Positions 1 through 7,099 of a stretch of DNA of 13,165 nt are shown here, piece by piece. Source of the stretch: an uncultured Lewinella sp. (GTDB lineage: Bacteria > Bacteroidota > Bacteroidia > Chitinophagales > Saprospiraceae); the NCBI GenBank assembly GCA_938021455.1, contig CALIGP010000180.1:1-13165 (forward strand), read 5' to 3'. The first letter of the stretch is position 1. Each line of letters opens with the position of its first letter. A program made the translations under genes and the position numbers. The notes below the pieces were generated by a model. It was not told the origin of the DNA. It searched no databases and saw only the letters and a program-made list of their open reading frames with translations.

Positions 1-834
1 ACGTTCCAGGCCCGCCGCTTCGAAAATATCTGGCGCGTAGTAAATGACGGCGTTGATGCCAGAAATCTGATTGAAGAGCGCAAACAGGAAGGCGTAGAGT
101 ATCGGCTTGCGGTATTTTTTGGTAAAGAAGGAGCCCAGGGCTACGGTCTCTTCCGTCGTGTTACTGGCTTCGATGGCGGCCATTTCCGATTCGGCGGCAC
201 TGGGGTTAATAATACGGAGCACTTCCATGGCTTCTTCTCGTTCGCCAGCTTTAGTGATGAGCCAACGCGGACTGCGTGGTACCCGGAAAAGCATGACCAG
301 AAATAGTACGGCGGGCAGAATTTCGATGCCCAGCATGAGACGCCAGTTATTACCAAAGCCAGCCGCGTCAACGGCATAGTTCGAAAAGTAGGCTACCAGA
401 ATACCAACCACCAGATTAAACTGGAAGGCGGCTACCAACTGTCCGCGATACTTCGCCGGGGCGATTTCAGTAATGTATAAAGGCGCGACTACCGAACTGG
501 CACCTACCCCTAGCCCGCCGATGAATCGAGCGATGCCGAGCATCACTACGTCCGTAGCTAAAGCCGAGCCAATGGCGGAGATAAGAAACAGTAATGCAAT
601 ACCAATCAGGCTGGCTCTTCGTCCGAATTTATCTGCGGGGATGCCCCCGAAAATAGCCCCGATGACCGTTCCGTATAGTGCCGCTGCTACCATCTGACCG
701 ATGGCTACATCCCCCAGGGCCCATTCTGCTTTAATGATGCCGTTCACGCCGCTGATCACGGCCGTATCGAAGCCAAAAAGGAAGCCGCCCAGGGCGACGG
801 TGATGGACCACGTCCAGACTTTTGCGCTATTCAT
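1..834 (-). CDS. Sugar-porter family MFS transporter (partial, C-terminus beyond left edge)
   Basis: This is an inner-membrane secondary transporter of the major facilitator superfamily, sugar porter subfamily, which typically moves hexoses or pentoses by proton symport. The 278 visible residues carry the family signatures in order: GFDTAVISG in the first membrane helix (residues 21-29), ADKFGRR in the loop between helices 2 and 3, the long GLGVGASS...PLYITEIAP..YRG motif, PRSPRWL before the central cytoplasmic loop, and QISGINAVIYYAP in helix 7. Full-length members have about 440-500 residues, so the last five or so helices lie outside the window. The ATG at 832-834 shares its A with the TAA stop of the upstream DoxX-like gene (TAATG), which implies translational coupling. 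The frame is open to position 1. The family is clear; the substrate cannot be told from the sequence. Confidence 0.93.
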   Translation of the reverse strand, partial: MNSAKVWTWSITVALGGFLFGFDTAVISGVNGIIKAEWALGDVAIGQMVAAALYGTVIGAIFGGIPADKFGRRASLIGIALLFLISAIGSALATDVVMLGIARFIGGLGVGASSVVAPLYITEIAPAKYRGQLVAAFQFNLVVGILVAYFSNYAVDAAGFGNNWRLMLGIEILPAVLFLVMLFRVPRSPRWLITKAGEREEAMEVLRIINPSAAESEMAAIEASNTTEETVALGSFFTKKYRKPILYAFLFALFNQISGINAVIYYAPDIFEAAGLER

Positions 835-1193
835 TAGACTTGTGTTTGCTCAATACTATTATTCATCAGGCCTGGGCGGTAAAGCACCGTCCCGACGTAG
901 AGAATAATGTTGAGTACGATCCCGACGATGGGTAACTCCCCCTCGTGTAACCAGCTAAAGGCAATGATGCCGCCGATGTAGCTGGCCGCCAAAATGATAC
1001 CCAGTAAGCGACGCTTAGGGATCATGATTAGCGCGGCAATGATGAATTCAACGACCGCCAGAATGTAAGGAGCCATATCGTTGCCAAAGCCTTTGGCCGC
1101 TTCTTCGGCACCAACGATTTTCAGGACTCCCGTGATGGCCATCGCCACGCCGATTAGGGAAATCATCCCTAATCCAATTTTCTCTTGTTTCAT
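834..1193 (-). CDS. DoxX-like small membrane protein (copy 2 of a tandem pair)
   Basis: A 119-residue integral membrane protein with about four hydrophobic segments (near residues 7-27, 41-57, 63-81 and 88-104), the size and layout of the DoxX/DoxX-like family. Characteristic features are the TGVLKIVGAEE motif after the first helix and ASYIGGIIAF followed by PIVGIVLNIILYVG. Members of this superfamily have been linked to redox or quinone-associated membrane functions, but most, including this one, have no demonstrated reaction. It is a paralogue of the gene at 1256-1615, 62 bases upstream, and its stop codon overlaps the start of the MFS transporter. It probably belongs to one transcript with both. 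A role as a membrane partner of the transporter is only inferred from this coupling. Confidence 0.8.
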   Translation of the reverse strand: MKQEKIGLGMISLIGVAMAITGVLKIVGAEEAAKGFGNDMAPYILAVVEFIIAALIMIPKRRLLGIILAASYIGGIIAFSWLHEGELPIVGIVLNIILYVGTVLYRPGLMNNSIEQTQV

Positions 1194-1255
1194 GATCGAA
1201 TCTTTAGATCGCTCAATCTATTCATTAATTGCTGGGCGACCAAAAAGAATTTTCA

Positions 1256-1615
1256 CTAGTCAGTTTTCTCCCCACCCAGCAAATGTCCCATAGCAGAAGG
1301 CGAATAGAGGGCGATGCCGATATAGAGGAGTGTATTAAGCACTAATCCGGGAATGGGAGCACCACCCATCGTAAGCCACTCCATCGCAATTACCCCACCC
1401 AGGTAACTGGCGCAAAGGAAAAAGCCCAATTGGCGGGTAGCGGGTAAAAACATGGCCGCTACGCAGCTCCACTCGATCAATCCAACCCAAAGGGTGTTGG
1501 CGCCGAGCGCATTTACCATCATTTCTGCTCCAAACACTTTTGCGGTGCCACTAGCTAGTAGGGCCAGGCCCGCGAGACCCCAAAGGACCATTCCAATTCT
1601 TTCTCTGCTCATCAT
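1256..1615 (-). CDS. DoxX-like small membrane protein (copy 1 of a tandem pair)
   Basis: A 119-residue membrane protein, exactly as long as its downstream neighbour and alignable with it along most of its length. Shared positions include the K..GAE motif (SGTAKVFGAE), LG..L.ASY.GG.IA..WL, and PI.G.VLN..LY.G..LY.P near the end. About four hydrophobic helices are visible. Two ATGs lie back to back (1613-1615 and 1610-1612), so the start is uncertain by one codon. It is the first gene of the minus-strand operon and faces the plus-strand amidohydrolase across a short divergent gap, so a promoter should lie in about 1616-1665. Function is unknown beyond family membership. Confidence 0.78.
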   Translation of the reverse strand: MMSRERIGMVLWGLAGLALLASGTAKVFGAEMMVNALGANTLWVGLIEWSCVAAMFLPATRQLGFFLCASYLGGVIAMEWLTMGGAPIPGLVLNTLLYIGIALYSPSAMGHLLGGEKTD

Positions 1616-1686
1616 TAATGTGTGTTATTCCGATAAATATAGCTTTTAATGTGGGTACATTTAAAATGCACAAGTATCTTTTCGGC
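1616..1686. promoter_or_regulatory. Divergent intergenic region (candidate promoters for both directions)
   Basis: This short AT-rich gap separates the DoxX-like/MFS operon from the amidohydrolase, so promoters for both must lie in or next to it. On the plus strand TAGCTTTT at 1640-1647 matches seven of eight positions of the Bacteroidota -7 element TAnnTTTG, but no convincing -33 TTG was found at the right distance. If used, transcription would begin near 1654, which fits the 1666 or 1687 start and rules out the 1618 ATG. Confidence 0.25.
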
Positions 1687-2964
1687 ATGAAATACCCCAT
1701 CCAACTTTTCCTTTTGTTCTTGCTGCCTTTTTTTCTGCCGGCGCAATCCTCCATTACTTACCTGCACTGTGGCCGCATCCTCGACGGGGTGGGAGGGGAG
1801 CTAACCGAACAAACCATCGTGGTGGAAGATGGGAAAATTACTCGCGTTGAGGCGGGCTATACGGGCGCTACCGCAGGTGCAAAGGAGGTTGATTTAAAGC
1901 AGAGTACCGTCATGCCCGGCTTTATCGATCTGCACGTTCACGTGGAGTCGGAGCTGAACCCCAAGGCCTACATTGAGCGTTTCACAAAGAACCCCGCTGA
2001 TGTAGCTTTACGTGCCACTAAATACATGCGTAAAACCATCGCTGCGGGCTTTACTACTGTGCGCGATCTTGGTGGAACCGGGGTGAATATCTCGTTGCGG
2101 GATGCGATTAATGCCGGCTACATCATCGGCCCTCGCATCTTTACGGCGGAGAAAGCCATTGCTACCACCGGCGGCCACGCCGACCCTTCCAATGGCCGGA
2201 ACGAAGAACTGGCTTTTGATGCCGGGCCGGAGGCCGGCGTCGTTAACTCCGCCGACGAAGCCTGGAAGGCCGTCCGCACCCGCTATAAAAACGGAGCGGA
2301 CTGCATCAAAGTCACCGCCACCGGAGGCGTACTCTCCGTTGCTAAAGACGGTCAGGGCGCTCAGTTCCGTGATGAAGAAATTGAAGCCATCGTCACGGCT
2401 GCCAAAGAATATGGCATGCACACTGCCGCTCACGCTCACGGCGTTAGTGGCATGCAACGCGCCATCAAGGCGGGCATCACCACCATTGAGCACGGGACCC
2501 TGATGGACGATGAAACTGCCGACCTGATGATCGAATACGGGACTTACCTGGTGCCTACCCTCAGTGCCGGCTCCTACGTGGCCGAGAAAGCCAAAACCCC
2601 CGGCTTCTTTCCGGCCATCATCGTTCCGAAGGCCATTGAGATTGGCTCGCAGCAAAAAGAAATATTCACCCGAAACTACGCCCGCGGCGTGAAAATCGCC
2701 TTCGGTACCGACTCGGGTGTGAGCCCCCACGGAGACAATGCTAAGGAGTTTGGCTACCTCGTAGAATGTGGCGTCAAGCCCATGGATGCCATTACTTCCG
2801 CAACGTCTACTGCCGCCATGATCCTCGGCCAAAAAGATAAACTAGGCCAGATCAAATCTGGCTTCACCGCTGACATCGTTGCCGTAAAGGGGAACCCATT
2901 AGAGGATATTCACCTACTGGAAAAGGTCGACTTCGTGATGAAGGATGGGAGGAGAGTGAAGTAG
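1687..2964 (+). CDS. Secreted metal-dependent amidohydrolase (imidazolonepropionase-like / Xaa-dipeptidase type)
   Basis: An amidohydrolase-superfamily TIM-barrel enzyme, closest by motif to the COG1228 group that includes bacterial Xaa-Pro and Xaa-Arg/Lys dipeptidases. Numbered from the ATG at 1687 (425 residues), it has a signal peptide at 1-20 (hydrophobic core, then LPAQ), the metal-binding HxH in GFIDLHVHVE (H83, H85), a probable carbamylated lysine in IKVTATGGV (K208), further ligands in AAHAHG (about 249-251) and IEHGT (H269), and the catalytic aspartate in FGTDSG (D342). The C-terminus has the usual GxxADIVAVKGNPL sandwich-domain segment. An in-frame ATG at 1666 has a more A-rich upstream context and is an alternative start; the far upstream ATG at 1618 would place 23 extra residues before the signal peptide and is unlikely. 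The signal peptide suggests periplasmic peptide or amide hydrolysis. The exact substrate is unknown. Confidence 0.88.
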   Translation: MKYPIQLFLLFLLPFFLPAQSSITYLHCGRILDGVGGELTEQTIVVEDGKITRVEAGYTGATAGAKEVDLKQSTVMPGFIDLHVHVESELNPKAYIERFTKNPADVALRATKYMRKTIAAGFTTVRDLGGTGVNISLRDAINAGYIIGPRIFTAEKAIATTGGHADPSNGRNEELAFDAGPEAGVVNSADEAWKAVRTRYKNGADCIKVTATGGVLSVAKDGQGAQFRDEEIEAIVTAAKEYGMHTAAHAHGVSGMQRAIKAGITTIEHGTLMDDETADLMIEYGTYLVPTLSAGSYVAEKAKTPGFFPAIIVPKAIEIGSQQKEIFTRNYARGVKIAFGTDSGVSPHGDNAKEFGYLVECGVKPMDAITSATSTAAMILGQKDKLGQIKSGFTADIVAVKGNPLEDIHLLEKVDFVMKDGRRVK

Positions 2965-3004
2965 TGATAACCTAATTTGATATATACACACCTGTTCGTG
3001 TTGA

Positions 3005-3037
3005 TTGTACACAGAAATAAGCTCTGTCGTACCTTGT
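3005..3037 (+). promoter_or_regulatory. Candidate promoter with overlapping hairpin upstream of the polysaccharide-lyase-like gene
   Basis: TTG at 3005-3007 and TACCTTG at 3030-3036 resemble the Bacteroidota -33/-7 pair (TTTG and TAnnTTTG), with 22 bases between them. Between and overlapping them is an inverted repeat: GTACACAGA (3007-3015) and TCTGTCGTAC (3023-3032) form a nine-pair stem with one bulged C and a seven-base loop. It could be an operator, or an RNA hairpin at the end of the amidohydrolase transcript. No T-tract follows, so an intrinsic terminator is less likely. The match is weak. Confidence 0.25.
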
Positions 3038-3080
3038 GCCCGTAGGAGCCAAATCTCCTCCCAATTCACAAGTGCCGATC

Positions 3081-5588
3081 ATGCAAAATCTACTTCGCCC
3101 TCTCCTTTCTTTTTTTCTCTTTCTTACCCTTACTTTTTCCTTTGCACAGATCAACGTCCAACCAACCGGAGGCAGTGGTAGTGGTTATCCGGCAATACTC
3201 GCCAGCGGGCTGGATTATGAAGATCCGGACTGCGTTCATTCCTCCTTCGGGCCACACCTTACCCAGCATTTCGATGAGCTACTGCAGCGGAACGTTTTCC
3301 GTTTCCACAGCCACATCGAGGAGGATAATGATCGCTGCCGGGTCTTTGACCGCGTGCGGATGGAGATCAAGGGCGGTCCCAATACAAACCCCGAGGCCCA
3401 GCACCTGATCAACACCAGTTCCTGGTACCGTTGGAAGTTTAAGCTGCCCGCGGACTTTGTGGGCACCTCCTCCTTTTGTCACATTTTCCAGAATAAGCTC
3501 TTTGGCGGAGAGGATGGGAGTTCGCCCATTTTGACCCTGACGGCCAGAGCTTCGGTGTTACAATTCAACCATAGGGGCGGAGAATTGGGCACGGATCTGG
3601 GCGTACTGGCCGATGCGGATCTTAACCTTTTTCGGGGCCGTTGGGTGGAGGTCTACCTGCGGCAACTGCACGGGGAGGCAGGCGAAGTAGAACTCAATAT
3701 TCGCGATCTCCGCACGGGAGAAACCATTCTTGCTTACGAGAACAACAACATCGATCTCTGGCGAGCGGGTGGAGAATACGACCGGCCGAAATGGGGGATG
3801 TACCGCAGTAAGGCGGCAGTGCTAAAGGACGAAACCATCGAATTCGCCGACTTTTGCATCTCCGAGAGTAGTGCCGCTCTTTGCCCGCCAGAGCCCACGC
3901 TTATTGCCGATAACGAAGCGCCAACGAGCCCCCAAAACCTGGTCGCCAGCGAAATAATGATTGCTTCCCTGAAGCTCAGCTGGGACGCGGCGGCGGATAA
4001 CGTTGGAGTAGACGATTATCGTCTCTTTCAGGACGGGACTGAGGTCTGGTCCGGCCGGGCAACATCGACCTTGGTGAGTGGGCTTACGGGCTCAACGGCT
4101 TACGATTTTTACGTTCAGGCGATCGATCCTTCCGGGAACGCTTCCGGCTTTAGCGAGACGCTCTCCGTTACGACTACTGACGCGACGGCACTCCCCGGTG
4201 CACCCGGTAACCCCTTTCCCGGAGACGGTGCCACTAACCAGAACACGGAGGCTACGCTGAGATGGAATGGCGGCGATAATACCGTTGGCTACAATGTTTA
4301 TTTTGGTACAGAGACGGACCCTCCGCTGGTCACTAACCAGAGCACTACTGCCTATGCTCCTGCTTTAGCGGAGTCAACCACCTATTACTGGCGTATTGGC
4401 GGGGTAAATGCCAACGGAGAGACATTGGGCCCACTGTGGACGTTCACTACTGGAACGGATGGTGCCGATGCCCCCTGGTACCTCTTCCGGGGCAACGCCC
4501 GGCCAGAAGTGGAAGGCAATCTCTGGGAGCTCAATACTGCCCCCGACGCACCCATCGTTGACGCAACTTCTACTGATCCGGCGCAGGCGGAGAACTCCTT
4601 TTATTCCTTCCATGATGCCAGCGGAGACAACTTCCGTTGGCGCTACCGATTTGTGGAGAGCGATTCCTCCATTACCGTTGTCACCCGCTTTAAAGCGATC
4701 TCTCCCGAGGTAGACGGTATTTGCTTTTTTGAGATCCGGGGCTTTGGCTGGCGGGAGAAAATCCGCGTTAACCAATCGAGCATCAAACTAGAAAGGTCGG
4801 TGTCTTCGGCTGAGAGAGCGCTGCCCTTCGATCTGAGCGAAGATTTTCACGTCCTCAGAATTACCATGTCTGGCCCAAACGTGACGGTTTACCTGGATGA
4901 AAATCCCGAACCTTTCCTGGAAGGGGTTAGTGAAGAGGCAAACGCCAGCGAGTTCTTCGAATGGGGTAAATCCTCCGGTCAGGAATACGGCGCTACCATA
5001 GACTGGATAGCTGTAACAATCAATGGGAAGTATGCCCCGGGCGAAGGGGCGGAGTTGCCGGATGATCTTGTCTTGAGCCGTGATGCCACACTCGCAGAAC
5101 TATCCGTTGACGGGATACCCATTGATACTTTCGATCCAGGAGTAAATTATTACTATTACCCAATAGCGGCGGATGAAGAGCCAGTGGTTGGTTATCGGGC
5201 AAGTTCTGCCGTAGCGATGGTGCAGGTAAATCCAGGTTTTGCTGGGCCTAACAGTGCTTCGTTTGTCAGGGTAACCGCGCAGGACGGGATAACGACCAAA
5301 CTGTATATCGTCGCCTTTGAGGTGGCTACCAACACTGAAGACCCCGCCTTCGCTACCGTCCAACTCTTTCCTAATCCGGTAGAGGACTATCTTCAGGTGG
5401 ATATGGGAGACCTGTCCCTGCTTGGTGGGGAGGTTCTGCTTTATGAAAATTCGGGGCGTTTACTTGGGGCCTACCAACTCAGTCAGCGCCCACGACTGGA
5501 TCTTCGTGGTGCAAAACCCGGTCTCCACACCCTGCTCTTTCAACTGGCGGATGGCAGGAGCTTTGCCCGCAGAATCGTTGTCCGTTAA
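3081..5588 (+). CDS. Secreted modular protein: polysaccharide-lyase-like domain, FN3 domains, T9SS sorting tail
   Basis: Numbered from the ATG at 3081 (835 residues). A signal peptide (MQNLLRPLLSFFLFLTL..FAQ) covers about 1-23. Residues 29-262 resemble the heparin-lyase-I-like jelly-roll family (Pfam Polysacc_lyase): RMEIKGG, SSWYRWKFKLP, CHIFQNK, PILTLTAR, FRGRWVEVYL and PKWGMYRSK. Residues 278-366 are a fibronectin type III domain (DNEAPTSPQNL..., LKLSWDAA, YDFYVQAID..GN.S), and 372-458 a second FN3-like repeat (VGYNVYFGTET, TTYYWRI). Residues 462-650 look like a LamG/concanavalin-type sandwich, and 661-750 resemble a cadherin-like beta-sandwich. The tail (about 760-835: VQLFPNPVEDYLQV...LLYENSGRLL...GLHTLLF...RRIVVR) is a type A T9SS sorting domain. 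Export across the outer membrane and surface attachment are expected. Family resemblance is by motif; the catalytic residues could not be assigned, so the lyase activity and the polymer attacked are inferred. An earlier in-frame ATG at 3036 gives an implausible N-terminus. Confidence 0.75.
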   Translation: MQNLLRPLLSFFLFLTLTFSFAQINVQPTGGSGSGYPAILASGLDYEDPDCVHSSFGPHLTQHFDELLQRNVFRFHSHIEEDNDRCRVFDRVRMEIKGGPNTNPEAQHLINTSSWYRWKFKLPADFVGTSSFCHIFQNKLFGGEDGSSPILTLTARASVLQFNHRGGELGTDLGVLADADLNLFRGRWVEVYLRQLHGEAGEVELNIRDLRTGETILAYENNNIDLWRAGGEYDRPKWGMYRSKAAVLKDETIEFADFCISESSAALCPPEPTLIADNEAPTSPQNLVASEIMIASLKLSWDAAADNVGVDDYRLFQDGTEVWSGRATSTLVSGLTGSTAYDFYVQAIDPSGNASGFSETLSVTTTDATALPGAPGNPFPGDGATNQNTEATLRWNGGDNTVGYNVYFGTETDPPLVTNQSTTAYAPALAESTTYYWRIGGVNANGETLGPLWTFTTGTDGADAPWYLFRGNARPEVEGNLWELNTAPDAPIVDATSTDPAQAENSFYSFHDASGDNFRWRYRFVESDSSITVVTRFKAISPEVDGICFFEIRGFGWREKIRVNQSSIKLERSVSSAERALPFDLSEDFHVLRITMSGPNVTVYLDENPEPFLEGVSEEANASEFFEWGKSSGQEYGATIDWIAVTINGKYAPGEGAELPDDLVLSRDATLAELSVDGIPIDTFDPGVNYYYYPIAADEEPVVGYRASSAVAMVQVNPGFAGPNSASFVRVTAQDGITTKLYIVAFEVATNTEDPAFATVQLFPNPVEDYLQVDMGDLSLLGGEVLLYENSGRLLGAYQLSQRPRLDLRGAKPGLHTLLFQLADGRSFARRIVVR

Positions 5589-5656
5589 TGGCGTAAAACG
5601 AATGCCTGCTTTTAGATTTATCACTGCACCTGCGGTCCCGCGCCCAAATCTTTCCT

Positions 5657-6907
5657 CTACCGTAAGGTATCCCGGACGGTAATCGTGTCTCCTTTCTCCG
5701 TTATCCTTCGCAAGATGAGCGTCCTGCGGCCACTAGTTTCCGTAACCGTATCCCGGCTAAGCTGGCGCAAATAAGGCGTGTTGTTATCAGACGGAGAAGG
5801 GCTAGGATCCGCCGAACCGGTGCCAGGGTTCTCTACGCCGCTATTACCCGACGGCAATAACAGGAAAGTAGCGACTATCAAGACTAAAGCCGCAGCGGCT
5901 ATGTTCATCCACTGACTATACCGTTTACGTGAAGACCTTCTTTCGGGCATCGGCGAGGGAGATGGAAGCGGCATTGGCCCACCTTTCCCACCAGCCTGTG
6001 TCTTCGAAGACTTGGGTTTTGGCTTCTGTTTCGGTTTCGGCGGACGCGGCTCCTCAACGGATGCCGACCCTCTAGAAGCCATGGGAGGTGGCGGTGGCGG
6101 CGATGGCGAAGCAGGAGGAAGCGGAGAAGACATTACCTCTTCATGTAAAACTGGCGGATCCATTACCCGAACCATCGCTGGACGGCTGTTTTCTGTCACC
6201 TCCGCTGAAACGGTGATGGGGCGACTGAGGACGATATTCTTCGTCCGTTCCTTTTCTCCGACCGTAATCAAGACCGAGATCTTAAGCACCAGTTCATGCT
6301 GCCCCTCCCGTAGTGGACGGACATTAAAGACCCACTCGGTAGCCATGAACTCATCAACGACCTGCTCTCCGTCGGAGAGCAGCAGAATGTCGAAGGCCCG
6401 CTCTCCAGTCGGGCTCGGGTCAATGATTTCTACCTCCATCACCTCCGATACGGGGATTTCTTCCAGCGAAATACTCTCGTCAAAAGTAAGGCCTTCCAGG
6501 ACCTGATTGAGCAGGTGTGCAATCCGCACCAGACACTTATGGGTTTGTCGGACGGCCATTGTAGGCGGCACCTGGTAGAGCAAGTGGCCGGGTTTTAACT
6601 CGGGGCGAGTCGTGCTGACTTCGGTAGAAAAATCTTGAAGGGTGAGATGGTCAACGAAGGTGAGCAGGTCCAGCCGAAGCTCGTTGCGGAGGATGGCTAG
6701 CTGATCCGTCGACAGCGTGTTGTTGATGTCGAAGTCGAGGATGTCATTCGCCCGCCCGTTGAGGAGGGTGACCTGATTGGCCTTAGGACGGCCCGTAGGT
6801 AAGGCGTCTTCCAGGAGTTGAAAGGCGGCTTCCAGGTCGGCGTCAGCTACTGCGAGGCGAATTTGCTCCTGCAGCTCATTTAACTGTTCGGGGGTAATGA
6901 TGGGCAT
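5657..6907 (-). CDS. EAD11-like adaptor protein with beta-rich domain, proline-rich linker and transmembrane anchor
   Basis: A 416-residue protein without a signal peptide. Residues about 5-88 are helical and match the pattern of effector-associated domain 11 (EAD11): IRLAVADADLEAAFQLLEDALP, then VTLLNGRANDI, then LSTDQLAILRNELRLDLLTFVDHL. EADs are small adaptor domains that pair like with like to bring sensors and effectors together in NTP-dependent conflict systems. Residues 108-236 appear beta-rich (VSEVMEVEI, EWVFNVRPLREGQHELVLKISVLITV) and form an unrecognised domain. A low-complexity segment rich in Pro, Ser and Lys (252-322) is followed by basic residues (RRSSRKRY) and one membrane helix (about 333-352). 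Topology is therefore N-terminus inside, with about 64 residues in the periplasm. No effector gene lies beside it. It converges on the lyase-like gene with a 68-base gap in which I see no clear terminator. The EAD assignment is moderately sure; the rest is description. Confidence 0.7.
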   Translation of the reverse strand: MPIITPEQLNELQEQIRLAVADADLEAAFQLLEDALPTGRPKANQVTLLNGRANDILDFDINNTLSTDQLAILRNELRLDLLTFVDHLTLQDFSTEVSTTRPELKPGHLLYQVPPTMAVRQTHKCLVRIAHLLNQVLEGLTFDESISLEEIPVSEVMEVEIIDPSPTGERAFDILLLSDGEQVVDEFMATEWVFNVRPLREGQHELVLKISVLITVGEKERTKNIVLSRPITVSAEVTENSRPAMVRVMDPPVLHEEVMSSPLPPASPSPPPPPPMASRGSASVEEPRPPKPKQKPKPKSSKTQAGGKGGPMPLPSPSPMPERRSSRKRYSQWMNIAAAALVLIVATFLLLPSGNSGVENPGTGSADPSPSPSDNNTPYLRQLSRDTVTETSGRRTLILRRITEKGDTITVRDTLR

Positions 6908-6946
6908 GGACTCTTTATGGGCGAAGGCAAGATACGGTATAGTCTG

Positions 6947-7072
6947 TCGTCGGCCGAGCCTTGCGCAGGTGAGCTTCGCTGCTACCTTCGGCGGTGGCTC
7001 GTCCGCCGACAGTAAGGAACGCTACGCTCGGCGGATGAACGAAACTCCTTCGTCGTAACGCTTGGCCGACGA
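6947..7072. repeat. Long GC-rich imperfect palindrome in intergenic space
   Basis: The outer arms TCGTCGGCC (6947-6955) and GGCCGACGA (7064-7072) are perfect inverse complements. Pairing continues inward to about 6965/7054 with one C-C mismatch and a few G-T pairs. An inner inverted repeat, CGTCCGCCGA (7000-7009) with TCGGCGGATG (7028-7037), has one G-T pair and an 18-base loop. An alternative inner stem uses CGGCGG near 6989-6994. The element fills most of the 192-base gap between the GT-C-like and EAD-like genes and has no reading frame of note. It could be a dispersed REP/MITE-like repeat or an mRNA-processing structure. Confidence 0.6.
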
Positions 7073-7099
7073 GCTAGTAGAGTGTTGAGTATTCTCTCC

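Noticed and set aside
2008..2832. A 274-residue open frame on the minus strand inside the amidohydrolase gene
   Set aside because: It lies wholly antisense to a well-supported enzyme gene in GC-rich DNA, has no recognisable motifs, and is rich in Gly, Ala and Ser as expected of a shadow frame.
2965..3080. Intrinsic terminator after the amidohydrolase
   Set aside because: The only hairpin (3007-3032) lacks a T-tract on the plus strand; it is listed as a possible regulatory structure instead.
5589..5656. Bidirectional terminator between the convergent lyase-like and EAD-like genes
   Set aside because: No GC-rich stem followed by a T-tract is visible on either strand in this 68-base gap.
6012..6506. 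A 164-residue plus-strand open frame rich in Gly and Ser
   Set aside because: It is the antisense shadow of the proline- and lysine-rich linker of the EAD-like protein.
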